Made by a program: the position numbers and the translations under genes. The notes beneath the pieces are model-generated. The model saw only the letters and a list, made by a program, of their open reading frames with translations. It did no database searches and had not been told where the DNA came from. Below are positions 1 through 7,391 of a DNA stretch of 10,000 bases, one piece after another; within the stretch, counting starts at the first letter, position 1, and every line of letters begins with the position of its first letter. This DNA is from Acropora yongei (Eukaryota > Cnidaria > Anthozoa > Scleractinia > Acroporidae): positions 156,217 to 166,216 of the forward strand of contig BLFN01000243.1 of assembly GCA_014634225.1 (NCBI GenBank). Direction: 5' to 3'.

Positions 1-1668
1 TAAACGAATTCGGAAGTTACCGTTGGCTTTAATTTGGGAAAAACACATTTAAAGCATATTGCGGCAAAGACCGGTGCAATTCTTCCTCCGAACTTCACTG
101 AATATGCAATCTTTTAAGCTTGACATCTTAATTTGTAATTGAGATAACCTAGCATTTTGTAGTTGGACGGTTTGGCAATAGATTTTTAAAGAAAAAAAAA
201 AAGAAATACATTATTCCCTTAACGTGTTTGCCCATGAAGGTTTCTTTCGTGATTTTTTCGGGTAATATCTTCAGTTGCAGTGTATTTCTAGAATTGCACG
301 CAGTCAAATCATGATAAGTTAATTTTTGTTAATTTTTTGATGGAGTACGAACAGTAAGATGGACTCGCAAAGTTTCTTTTATTTTTGAACAAATTGGTCT
401 CTCTGGAAACATGCCATTTTAATTTCTGGAGTGCGAGTTTTAAGATAAATCAACTGGAAATATTATGAAGCAATCTTGACTCCAAATTGTGCAAACAAAC
501 CGTGTCATGTACAGTAAGTAAATAAAGCGGTTTGATACACTAAGATATTCCAAACTATTCAAAACATGCATTCGTGAAACTTGCGATTTTATCAGCATCT
601 CCTTCTGTTGATATATATGTTCTTTGTATCATCCAGGAAACCAATATGCGTCGGCTTTCATTGCCATTTGAAAGAACCAGCTATTTAGCTTTCAAAACAT
701 CAGGAAAGTTTCTGCCAATTCAAAGTACTTTCAACCACATGGCCACAGAGCTCGACAACGGAATCGCTAATTTCACTCGTTCCAGAGATTCAAACCCGAT
801 TCTGGACAAGTTATGAGATGTTTCAGATGGCATATCTCCATTTATACAAATAAAATCAAGTTGCACCGTCCACGGCATTGTAAGAACAAAAGGGAGCAAG
901 TTTTTTCGTGCACTTATGGCGGATTAGTCTCGAGGACTTCGCGAGAGCTCCGCGCAATCACGATGTCATTTTCACTTCCGGCGTTTCAACAGCCAATCAG
1001 ATCACGAGTTTGGTCGGCCAAATTCGTCCGGAATCCTTGAGAGACAATTTTAGCGAGAGACGACATAAGAGAACATATGGGCAAAGCTGAAAATGGGCCT
1101 GATTGCAGGTTAAAAGTTGGATTACATAATTGTCCGGAAGAGAGAGTATACCCCTAAAGACAGGTTTTCTTAACATTTTTGCAAGGTGCTTATTTTTGTT
1201 TTGATGACGTAAGGTCAAATTAGAAAAAAAAAAGGTTCAATATTGAAGTGATGGGAAAAAAAAACAATAATCGCATAAACCGGAGAGTGTTCGTATTGAC
1301 GTATTCCCTTCTCCATCTTGCCCAGAAACAATTTGCAAAATTAAAAAAATATATTTGCAAATCGATTTCTAAATACTTTGTCAAACGAAGAAATTTGCAC
1401 AGAAACGATTTTACAATAAACCGTTCATTCATTTATAAACGTTTAATTTGTAAGTGAATGCTTGCACATACAAAAATTTGCCGACAACTACAATGTTCGT
1501 ACTTTATCGGTTTGCTTCTAAAGTTCATATCGCAGGAAAGTCAAAGAAAGTTCGGTTAGCCTCAGTCAAAATCCTTGGGGAATAGTCCCAAATAAACGTG
1601 GTCATGTATAAACCAACATCGCTAAAAACCGCAGAAATTAAGAGCGATAACAAGTCGTTAAATGTTTT
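1..1668. other. AT-rich stretch with no supportable gene
   Basis: I see no convincing coding exon, RNA gene or mobile element here. The short open frames (574-816, 813-1040, 908-1090 on plus; 997-1218 and 1220-1432 on minus) lack recognisable protein similarity and overlap one another on both strands, as expected by chance. The only local structure is a 9-bp inverted repeat, ATTTGCAAA at 1331-1339 and TTTGCAAAT at 1354-1362. In DNA this AT-rich it could easily be fortuitous. It is probably intron or intergenic sequence. Confidence 0.5.
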
Positions 1669-1770
1669 GAAGGGGTAGTTTCTAAAGAAACTAGTGACTT
1701 TAGAATCTCTTTACGGTGGCCAATTTACATTATCAGCTCCGTTGATAAAACCAAAAATTTTCGTTAAATG
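1669..1770 (+). repeat. Dispersed repeat fragment with perfect 6-bp hairpin
   Basis: AGTTTC (1677-1682), a TAAA loop and GAAACT (1687-1692) form a perfect hairpin. The stretch after it, including GGTGGCCAATTTACATTATC at about 1717-1736 and CTCCGTTGATAAAACC just downstream, is one I recall as a very common interspersed sequence in coral genomes, where it lies next to the CTAACGCTCGAAACGTC motif also seen at 2845-2920. The hairpin is seen directly. The family assignment is from memory and would need a repeat-library search. I could not define ends or target-site duplications. Confidence 0.45.
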
Positions 1771-2230
1771 TTTTGTCTTACTCTCTGCATTAGCAGCAAG
1801 AGGTAAATTGCAACTAGTCGTTTCGTTCTGTGTTAACGACTTAGTCAGGTTTGCTGCTTGTTATGATTGCAAATAAGGTTTTAATTAAGTGATGAAATTG
1901 GGCTTTATTTTTTACAAAGACAAACGCTGGAGAAACGACCATGTTCAACGGTTATGTACTCACGAAGCTCAAATTAATTATGCAGGAAACCGGCGGATGA
2001 AATTCTTTTCAACGCGGTTTGTGTTGTAGTGATCCTTTGCAGTTGTTTGACAGACACCACAGTCTAGCTCAAAATCTCAGTCTGCTTTGCTGTTTAAAAA
2101 AAACGTGACTGAATTCTAATCAAAACTTAAAATGCACATCGTGCATAAAGGTTGAATCGTCCGAGTATTAAGAACCAATACAGGTCACTCAAACGCAAAA
2201 TAATAAAGAGAAGAAAAACTAACCACATAA
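1771..2230. other. No identifiable feature
   Basis: Unremarkable AT-rich sequence. No coding frame with support, no tRNA-like boxes and no clear inverted repeats were found. It separates the 1669-1770 repeat fragment from the LINE tail insertion. Confidence 0.4.
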
Positions 2231-2353
2231 GATTCGTCAAACTCCGCACGTAGCGTTGTTACATGCGGGTTGTATATATATGTATTTTTCTAATTTGTTA
2301 AATTTAAATTATTTAAAATAAATGATTGATTGATGATTGATTCGTCAAACTCC
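2231..2353 (+). mobile_element. 5'-truncated non-LTR retrotransposon tail with 15-bp target-site duplication
   Basis: GATTCGTCAAACTCC occurs at 2231-2245 and again, perfectly, at 2339-2353. Between the copies is a 93-bp insert (2246-2338) that ends AAATAAATGATTGATTGATG, i.e. a short TGAT-repeat tail. An AT-rich segment ending in a simple-repeat tail and flanked by a perfect 15-bp direct repeat is the classic outcome of target-primed reverse transcription by a LINE, heavily truncated at its 5' end. The tail at the right-hand end indicates plus orientation. The insert is too short to assign a clade; tails of this kind are known in CR1/L2-type elements. The perfect duplication suggests a fairly young insertion. 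Confidence 0.8.
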
Positions 2354-2444
2354 CACGTTTTGCCGCACCCTCTTTGTACTTGAAAGAACTCTTTCATGAA
2401 TTTCAAACAAAAAAGTGAAAGTATCCCAGCTGGCTAAAATTTTC

Positions 2445-2565
2445 GGTTTTCACATGACGTCCCGGCGGCCATGTTGGAGCCCCGACCAAATCCTTCGGGA
2501 ATAATGCAAACGTTTACTTTTGTTTTCGCTGAAAAACATGGCTGTTGATCACGTGAGTGAAAACC
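2445..2565. mobile_element. Small inverted-repeat (MITE-like) element, 121 bp
   Basis: GGTTTTCAC (2445-2453) is perfectly complementary to GTGAAAACC (2557-2565). A second pair, GCCATGTT (2468-2475) and AACATGGC (2535-2542), sits at exactly the same distance from each end (23 bases), so the arms are colinear inverted repeats that have diverged between the matching blocks. The arm region containing GGCGGCCATGTTGG is one I recall as frequent in coral genomes. There is no coding capacity, so any transposition would have been non-autonomous. No clear target-site duplication was found at the outer edges, and the true boundaries may extend a few bases further. Confidence 0.7.
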
Positions 2566-2661
2566 AAACATTGTAAACAGCTGCAAACTACTGTCAAGTT
2601 GAATAAATTAAAGTTAACGGGTGAAATGAACAGTTCTACAAAAAAATGTGGCGTTGAATCG

Positions 2662-2775
2662 GTGGCGAGTTACCCTGGGTACCAGAGGAATTTTTTTTTT
2701 TCAAGGTCGGAGAGAACGCTCAGCGATTCCAGACATTGAAAAAAAATCTTTTGGCACCCAACGGTAGTGGCGAGT
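2662..2775. mobile_element. MITE with imperfect terminal inverted repeats and 9-bp target-site duplication
   Basis: GTGGCGAGT is present at 2662-2670 and 2767-2775, flanking a 96-bp element (2671-2766). The element starts TACCCTGGGTACCA and ends TGGCACCCAACGGTA, which are imperfect inverted repeats. The complementarity continues inward through matching T- and A-rich tracts and TCAAGGTC versus GACATTGA, giving arms of roughly 40 bp, so almost the whole element can fold back. A 9-bp duplication is typical of Mutator-like elements and also possible for Merlin-type elements. No transposase is encoded, so mobilisation would have been in trans. The intact duplication supports the boundaries strongly. 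Confidence 0.85.
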
Positions 2776-2844
2776 GAAACACGAATCTGGGTTTAACAAA
2801 CGAGATGAAAACAGTAAATTTTACAACCTTATGAGAGATTTGTG

Positions 2845-2920
2845 AGCTAACAATTCGAGCGTTAGATCTTCGTCAGGGCTACTTCTCTCTACGGACGCCT
2901 AAACGCTCGAAACGTCCGTA
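2845..2920. repeat. Two adjacent hairpins sharing a CTAACGCTCGAA core in opposite orientations
   Basis: Hairpin 1: CTAAC (2847-2851) pairs with GTTAG (2861-2865), extendable outward with one mismatch, around a loop containing TTCGAGC. Hairpin 2: TACGGACG (2890-2897) pairs perfectly with CGTCCGTA (2913-2920) around a 15-nt loop containing ACGCTCGAAA. Read on the minus strand, hairpin 1 gives CTGACGAAGATCTAACGCTC, which closely matches the CTAAACGCTCGAA of hairpin 2, so the two are inverted relatives of one motif. I remember this motif as abundant in coral repeats and in the ends of retroelements. Its layout resembles a hammerhead core, but here the GAAA is broken to GAAT in hairpin 1. Confidence 0.6.
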
Positions 2921-2925
2921 TTGAT

Positions 2926-3549
2926 AAACTAGACACTCCAAGAGCATAAACTGGGTTGCCCGTGGTACGTACGTGTTAAAGAAAAACAGAAGGCACTGAG
3001 TTGGGTGGTATTGAACTGCAGCATTTTTCCAAGTGGGGGGTCATGTAGACCATTTGAGGGGTCACCCAGACGGCGTGTTAGCAGTGGCCCTTTGGCTCAC
3101 ACGTTCACACGTTGAATTATTTTGTCCTGTCCCTTTTTGAGGTCTTTTACTTTTTAAGCTTAAACAAGCAAGGTAACTTGATCACAGGTGGCCTCTGAAT
3201 TCGATGTCACTTTCGATTTTGCGATTTATTTGTGCAGCCAAAAGTACAATAGAAAACTTGAAGGTAACAAAAAATCTCCAAAAATGTTTTTCGCAGATGG
3301 TAACTTATTATAATTGCGGCACGAAAATGTACGTTGTTTTCATGTCTCAAATGTTGTTGCTGATGGCAATTTTTTTATTCTCGATCGACAATTCTTGAAA
3401 GCTTCCTTCTGCTCTTCCTAAAAACTGTGTATCAATATTTATTTACTTTTGCATAAAGCAGGTTAGCAAAATCTGTACCTAACTTAGTTCGCATTTTTAT
3501 AGCGTTAAAATAGTCAGAATTTTCAGTCTGAAAGCAAGTCGTATATTTT
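2926..3549. other. No supportable gene
   Basis: Nothing here could be assigned. A plus-strand frame at 3204-3398 contains a run of hydrophobic residues near its end (about residues 45-61), but it lacks flanking splice signals I trust and any similarity I recognise. Around 3105-3116, CACACGTT is present twice in close succession. No tRNA-like promoter boxes or terminal repeats were found. Confidence 0.4.
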
Positions 3550-3596
3550 GAGGTCTCCCATCCAGATACTAACCTCGCCGGACAAGGATGAACTTT
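3550..3596 (-). repeat. 5S rRNA-like segment (3' half), probably part of a 5S-derived SINE or 5S pseudogene
   Basis: Read on the minus strand, this stretch runs AAGTTCATCC, then GTCCGGCGAGGTTAGTATCT, then GGATGGGAGACC. That is colinear with the middle and 3' part of animal 5S rRNA, where AAGTTAAGC is followed by a GGTTAGTAC-TTGGATGGGAGACC block containing the internal control region (box C). The similarity stops after GAGACC and is not evident before the AAGTT, so this is not a complete 5S gene. A 5S-headed SINE (SINE3-like) or truncated 5S pseudogene fits best. It lies inside a spurious minus-strand frame at 3432-3674. Confidence 0.6.
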
Positions 3597-3849
3597 AGAG
3601 AACTTTCCTCGTGAAAAGCTTTCAGACGCGCAGAGTACACGCTTAAACTTGCTGTGAAAAAGAAGTTGAAGCAAACTTCATTTCTGCCTTGAATCCAATA
3701 TTTATCGACTCCCTTTGCCGGATTGCGCAAATTTTCAATGCGACATAGAACTATTACCTTGGGCCATGATTGAGCAACTCCACGACCCTATTAATTAATT
3801 AAAGCTTGGGAATCTTGGAAACATCTATTCCTAACAATGGCAAATTCTT

Positions 3850-4003
3850 ATGCTCCGTTTAAAAAGTGAAGAGTGCGAATTTTATCGCCAGCCCCCGGGC
3901 TCAAACTCTGAAATCCAACGACTAATGAGGGAAAGAGATCGAATAAAACGAATCGCAATTTCTACCAAAGACCAAACCAAATTGGATAGAGTAATACATA
4001 GAT
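3850..4003 (+). pseudogene. LINE ORF2 fragment, upstream piece (endonuclease-RT linker region)
   Basis: The plus frame here contains SEIQRLMRERDRIKR followed by ISTKDQTK. The (E/D)I-x-x-LMRERDRxKR pattern is characteristic of the linker between the endonuclease and reverse transcriptase domains of Jockey/CR1/L2-type non-LTR retrotransposons. LINE-like sequence starts at about 3880 and stops abruptly at 4003; the frame then runs into unrelated AT-rich sequence and ends at 4050. The last 83 bases (3921-4003) are repeated at 4518-4600. The downstream part of the same protein region lies in the second piece, so this looks like one element split by an insertion. Confidence 0.75.
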
Positions 4004-4600
4004 TTAGCCAAAGCAAATTATACACTCTTTTTTTATATGAAAACGTCTAATTTTGAACCTGACGCTGAACGTTCTATGTAATTTGGCGTTGTGCGGCTGA
4101 AAACGTTCTTAAAGATTTTCTTAATTTTACATGGCATAGTTTTTCATTAACTGAAGTCTTGGGGACGTGACTGGGAAACCTATCAAAGTACTTGCTTTAA
4201 TGGTTTTGAAGTTTAATATTTGTAACGATTATAAGTAAGAATTCATTAACTGAGATGCGTGTCATGCAATAAGAAAACCATTGTTATGTTAGACTAAATA
4301 TGCCCTTAAGTATTTGGGTTAATTTACATTTCTTCACCTTTATTTCATACTTTCATTTAAAATACAAACACCAAAATACAAAACGTTCTCAATCGACTCA
4401 GTCTCAGCCTAAGGAATGTTCTTAATACGTTGTTATAATTTTTGCAGTTATTAACAAATAGCAAATCCTGGGTTTGTATAGGCCGGAGTTTTAATTACGA
4501 GTGGAGGAAGGCAAACAACTAATGAGGGAAAGAGATCGAATAAAACGAATCGCAATTTCTACCAAAGACCAAACCAAATTGGATAGAGTAATATATAGAT
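3921..4600. repeat. 83-bp direct repeat (3921-4003 and 4518-4600) bracketing a 514-bp segment
   Basis: The two copies are offset by 597 bp and differ at a single base (C at 3996, T at 4593), giving 82/83 identity. The match starts at ACTAATGAGG and ends at ATAGAT. LINE sequence lies upstream of the first copy and downstream of the second, while the intervening 4004-4517 shows no LINE similarity and no recognisable coding. The simplest reading is a segment inserted into a LINE with duplication of the target, or a tandem duplication plus inserted sequence from break repair. No terminal inverted repeats or poly-A tail are apparent on the insert. Confidence 0.85.
4004..4517. other. 514-bp non-LINE segment interrupting the LINE fragment
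   Basis: AT-rich sequence with no tRNA-like boxes, no terminal inverted repeats and no coding frame that I can support. It is bounded exactly by the 83-bp direct repeats and separates the two halves of the LINE linker region. Its origin is unknown. It could be filler DNA from repair, or a non-coding mobile element of unrecognised type. Confidence 0.5.
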
Positions 4601-5057
4601 ACAGGAACCATCTTGTTGGAAAGAATGTACACACGACAGGTTTGATGCCAACTGCGCTGCGTATAAATCCCAAAGCAACATCCGTACCTCTTTACGTCGC
4701 AAGGCAATTAAGACCGTGACACTTTAGGAAAAGATTCGAGGGAATGAATCAAGACCCTCGCCAATGCTGGAATACATACCTTCCCTTTTTACACTCGAGG
4801 CGCGGTTTTAAGTCGAATGATATTATCCTTAAAGAAGGTTATGAAATAATTACTGATAAGTCGCGTATTGCTAACATTTTTAATGATTACATTGTTTACA
4901 TTGCCAATCATATAGAGGTTCCCACTGGTGAGGTTTACGGTACAGATTTTGGGGACAATCCGAGTGTAATGGCGCGATCAATGGTAATATCAGTTCTTGT
5001 TTTTCATTTACACCCATGAACTCTGCCTGCGTTAAAGCAATTATTACTAGTTATTAA
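4518..5057 (+). pseudogene. LINE ORF2 fragment, downstream piece, broken by a stop and frameshifts
   Basis: After the repeated LMRERDRIKR segment, the reading continues in another frame at 4641-4712 (ending SLRRKAIK). It then returns to the first frame after TGA at 4717-4719 with FRKRFEGMNQDPRQCW and TYLPFLHSRRGFKSNDI, then KEGYEIITDKSRIANIFNDY. It shifts again near 4977 to INGNISSCFSFTPMNSAC, stopping at 5057. The NDP-x-x-(F/C)W, (P/L)FLHS, ITDK-x-x-IA-x-xFN-(D/N)(Y/F) and FSFTP motifs are the usual landmarks just before the reverse transcriptase of CR1/L2/Jockey-like elements. The reverse transcriptase itself is missing. At least three frame changes plus a stop make it clearly dead. Confidence 0.8.
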
Positions 5058-5635
5058 AACCTTTAATTATTACCAAGTATTATTTATCATTAAGTACTTA
5101 ATTCTGTTTTTGATATAGACTACGTATGTACCTGGTCCAAAGGAAGGGAATGCGTGTAGATATGCTTGCTTTTTGGCTACTTTTATTGCAGTCACGTGTG
5201 TCCCGGGTGGCGCCTCGCATGGGACTTATGTCCCGTTCGTGCTTTCCCATTAAGGACATGTTTGTACATTTCTGTTCTGATCTGCCATGTTTACCAGGAA
5301 AACATAAAAACAAACCTTTGAATGGTAAGGGTGCGATAAAAACTAAGACCTAAGACCCCATCTTAGAATTCGTAATGCGAAACACTAAGACTTACTAAAA
5401 ATTCAACTTGCGAAGACTGACTCACATCGCTAGGATGCGCGATGGACTGTGTGATGTTATTGGTCAAACTTGGGTTGCCTGTGGCAGGATCCACACCTTC
5501 CAGTCAAATTGTGTAGATATAACCACGCAAAGTAACCATGGTCTACCCATTTCCACTCTGCCGTCACACGAGCCACGCACGGTGAGGAGGTGCAGCGAAT
5601 CATGGCAGAACTAGCAACCGACTTTGAGGAGACTA
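5058..5635. other. Unassigned stretch with two weak candidate exons
   Basis: Two spans have splice-like borders. One is 5192-5324, preceded by TTTTATTGCAG and followed by GTAAGG, open in a frame containing FVHFCSDLPCLPGKHKN. The other is 5488-5581, preceded by GTGGCAG and followed by GTGAGG, open in one frame. Their phases do not match each other: the first ends in phase 1, and the second needs an incoming phase of 2. I recognise neither peptide. Short open spans between AG and GT are common by chance, so I do not call genes here. Confidence 0.2.
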
Positions 5636-5829
5636 CGAACGAAATCATATGTGAAAATGAATCATTGAATTATTGAACTGCGGATATGAAATATATGCAC
5701 GCAGTTCATATGAACGCAATTTTAGAAATTGCAAAGAGAAGCCTGAATATTTCAGGACTTCAACGGCGTTTGAACCCATAAGCTCTGCGATGCTGATGTC
5801 ATGCTCTACCAACTAAGCTATGAAGCCTT
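5636..5829 (-). mobile_element. tRNA-derived SINE, minus strand
   Basis: On the minus strand the head (5829 to 5755) folds partly as a tRNA. The acceptor arms GGCTTCA and TGAAGTC pair over 7 positions (one G-U). The D arm has an exact A box, TAGCTTAGTTGG. A T arm has loop TTCAAAC with one stem mismatch, so the B box matches GGTTCRANYCC at 10 of 11 positions. The anticodon stem does not pair and position 33 is not U, so this is not a working tRNA. Next comes a perfect hairpin CCTGAA-TAT-TTCAGG (5742-5756), then an AT-rich body containing the palindrome GTTCATATGAAC (5704-5715). The layout matches an abundant coral SINE as I remember it. The far end, near 5636, is approximate. Confidence 0.75.
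5755..5829 (-). pseudogene. tRNA-like head of the SINE (not a functional tRNA)
   Basis: This subregion is the internal RNA polymerase III promoter of the element: an intact A box and a nearly intact B box. The anticodon loop reads TCAGCAT, which would give AGC (Ala) by position, but the anticodon stem has three mismatched pairs and U33 is absent. Transcription by Pol III is possible; aminoacylation is not expected. Confidence 0.7.
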
Positions 5830-5959
5830 ACAGTTGGAAGCAGGTCAGTTTGTGAGGCTTCTGTGTTCGCGCGAAAGGACTAAATGAACAAAATGTACAT
5901 ATTTGAAGTTGGGCTATAGAAAAAAGACCAATAATCATCGCACTTAACCAGACAATTTT

Positions 5960-6775
5960 CTATCTTGTCTTAAGTTTGTATGGGTATATACGATAACCAT
6001 TTTTACTCGTTTTTTATTAAAATCACCTTGTCTGTGTAGGAAACCGCGTCTTAGGTTTTGTATAATGCCATGGTTAATATATGCACATAATATGGGTATA
6101 TATACGATAGCCATGTTGCTCTATTAACGTTTTTTATTAAAATCACCGTGTACTTTGGACAAGGAATATAGAGCCTTTTCCCATCTCGTGCTTTTTTTTT
6201 TTTATTAGCCTCCTTGCCTGTGTAAGAAACCGCGTCTTACGTTTGTATAATGCCATGGTTAATATACGTCCATAATATGGGTATACGGTATATACGATGT
6301 AGCCATGTTGCTCTATTAATGTTTTTTTATTAAAATCACCGTTATTTTGGACAAGGAATATAGCGCCTTTTCCCATCTTGTGGTTTTTTTTTGTACATAT
6401 TAGCCTCCTTATCTGTGTAGAAAACCTCGTCTTAAGTTTGTAGAATGCCATGGTTAATATATGCCCATAATATGGGTATACGATAACCATGTTGCTCTAT
6501 TAACGTTTTTTTTTTATTAAAATCACCGTGTACTTTGGACAAGGAATATAGAGCCTCTTCCCATCTAGTCAGTGTTTTTTTTTTACAATATCCTGCTTCT
6601 CCGTGTAGGAAACCGAAGTCTGTAGAATGGCATGGTTAATTTGGGTATACCATAACCACGCTGCTATATTATTTAAACTTTTTTATGAAAATCACTGCGT
6701 AATTATAGGACATGCAATGAAGAGCTTCTTATCATATCTTACATTTTTTTTATTATGTTTACCCTCATCTGAATC
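5960..6775. repeat. Tandem array, unit 182-195 bp, about four to five degenerate copies
   Basis: The landmark TGCCATGGTTAATAT (degenerate in the last copy) recurs at 6066, 6251, 6446 and 6628, giving spacings of 185, 195 and 182. Each unit has the same order: TTTTATTAAAATCACC, GGACAAGGAATATAGAGCC, CCCATCT followed by a long T run, CCTCCTT-x-CTGTGTAGGAAACC, then the CCATGG palindrome and GTTGCTCTATTAA. A partial copy with an internal deletion starts near 5960, and the last copy is the most diverged. The minus-strand frame at 6143-6490 (115 codons) is simply two units read through and contains two near-identical blocks of about 50 residues. I take it as a by-product, not a gene. Confidence 0.9.
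6449..6491. repeat. 43-nt imperfect palindrome inside each tandem unit (best copy)
   Basis: CATGGTTA (6449-6456) pairs with TAACCATG (6484-6491), and CCCATA (6464-6469) pairs with TATGGG (6471-6476) around a single central A. The positions in between give three more Watson-Crick pairs, two G-U pairs and two mismatches, so each arm is 21 nt with 17 Watson-Crick pairs. Related copies begin near 6068 and 6253, with 6- to 14-base insertions in the right arm. Such a hairpin could extrude as a cruciform or cause slippage that maintains the tandem array. Confidence 0.8.
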
Positions 6776-6835
6776 GATTTCGCACGGAAATTATATTTCT
6801 TACACATTTGTCATTTCGGGTAGTTGTTTAAATGG
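6717..6835 (+). CDS. Candidate first exon encoding a signal peptide (unknown secreted or membrane protein)
   Basis: From ATG at 6717 the frame reads MKSFLSYLTFFLLCLPSSES: a basic residue, a hydrophobic core of about 12 residues, then a small-residue region, which is a textbook signal peptide with cleavage plausible after residue 18-20. About 20 more residues follow (HGNYISYTFVISGSCLNG) up to the donor GG|GTAAGTG at 6836, leaving phase 2. The coding start and hydrophobic core lie in the last, degenerate unit of the tandem array, so the T-rich tract of the repeat supplies the hydrophobic residues. This is either a true exon whose upstream copies decayed, or a chance frame. The product is unrecognised. 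Confidence 0.35.
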
Positions 6836-7290
6836 GTAAGTGTTGGTTTGTTTGAAAACGTTCGTGGCAATTTCAACTTTCCCCGATTAGCGCGGGAAAA
6901 TATCGGACCCTAGTCGGTATCGCAAAAAGCTGGAGGGTTCAGGGGCGCTCAATTAGACAATCATATTCAAGTATTTAGTTTTCCGGCCTGCTGGATGCTT
7001 CAGAACAAAAGTCTCTATCTCGGTCAGTGATTTCTTTCCATCTTATTAATTCGTGCTCGCGGCTGTGCTACTCGTGGAGCAAACTGTACTAGGTTTGTGT
7101 CCATAATTATAATTTGAAAAATTCGATAATAGCAAGAAATTTTTCAAGAAACAGTGTGAGCTTTGGAAAAATTCTCTTAGCAGAACGTGTTTGTACAGTC
7201 AGCTGAAAACGGCATTAAGTTCATAAAAAAGCTCGGCTGATTCTATTGGACAGATTCTTGGAACGACATATAACTTCATTCTACCATGAG
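6836..7290. other. Possible intron of the candidate secreted-protein gene
   Basis: There is no confident feature. If 6717-6835 is an exon, this would be its intron, with possible acceptors at 7182 (TTCTCTTAGCAG), 7253 (TATTGGACAG) and 7290 (CTACCATGAG). Only the last gives a long continuing frame that ends at a strong donor. A 9-bp inverted repeat, TGAAAAATT (7115-7123) with AATTTTTCA (7138-7146), may be chance in AT-rich DNA. Confidence 0.3.
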
Positions 7291-7391
7291 ATATGGAACC
7301 AAACGCATTTATACTCCAGACACATGCGCCCTAGGCCTCAGTGGTCATATTTCTTACATTTTACCTGAAGAATTCTCTATGGTGAATCCAG
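7291..7391 (+). CDS. Candidate internal exon, unknown protein
   Basis: The span ends at CCAG|GTGAGC (7391/7392), a near-consensus splice donor. It is open in one frame (33 complete codons, including TPDTCALGLSGHISYILPEE). If spliced from the phase-2 donor at 6835 to the AG at 7289-7290, the codon GG|A completes a glycine and the frame continues without a stop. An equally open start is ATG 7286 as a first exon. The other acceptor, at 7252-7253, gives a different 38-codon frame that stops at 7366-7368. Downstream, joining to AG at 7573-7574 or 7602-7603 ends within 9 or about 36 codons. There is no recognisable domain. Low confidence, supported mainly by the donor. Confidence 0.25.

Noticed and set aside
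1220..1457. Overlapping frames of about 70 codons on both strands
   Set aside because: Simultaneous opposite-strand frames in AT-rich, A-run-rich DNA, with low-complexity products (Lys/Asn on one strand, Phe/Leu on the other), are expected by chance.
3432..3674. 80-codon minus-strand frame
   Set aside because: It overlaps the 5S-like block and has no recognisable protein similarity or splice support.
5755..5829. Functional tRNA gene (Ala-like) on the minus strand
   Set aside because: The acceptor, D and T arms are good, but the anticodon stem does not pair and U33 is missing; the attached body marks it as a SINE.
6143..6490. 115-codon minus-strand open frame, the longest in the window
   Set aside because: It is two consecutive tandem-repeat units read through on the reverse strand. 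The two halves are near-copies because the DNA repeats, one spacing (195 bp) happens to be a multiple of three, and no start context, domain or splice support is present.
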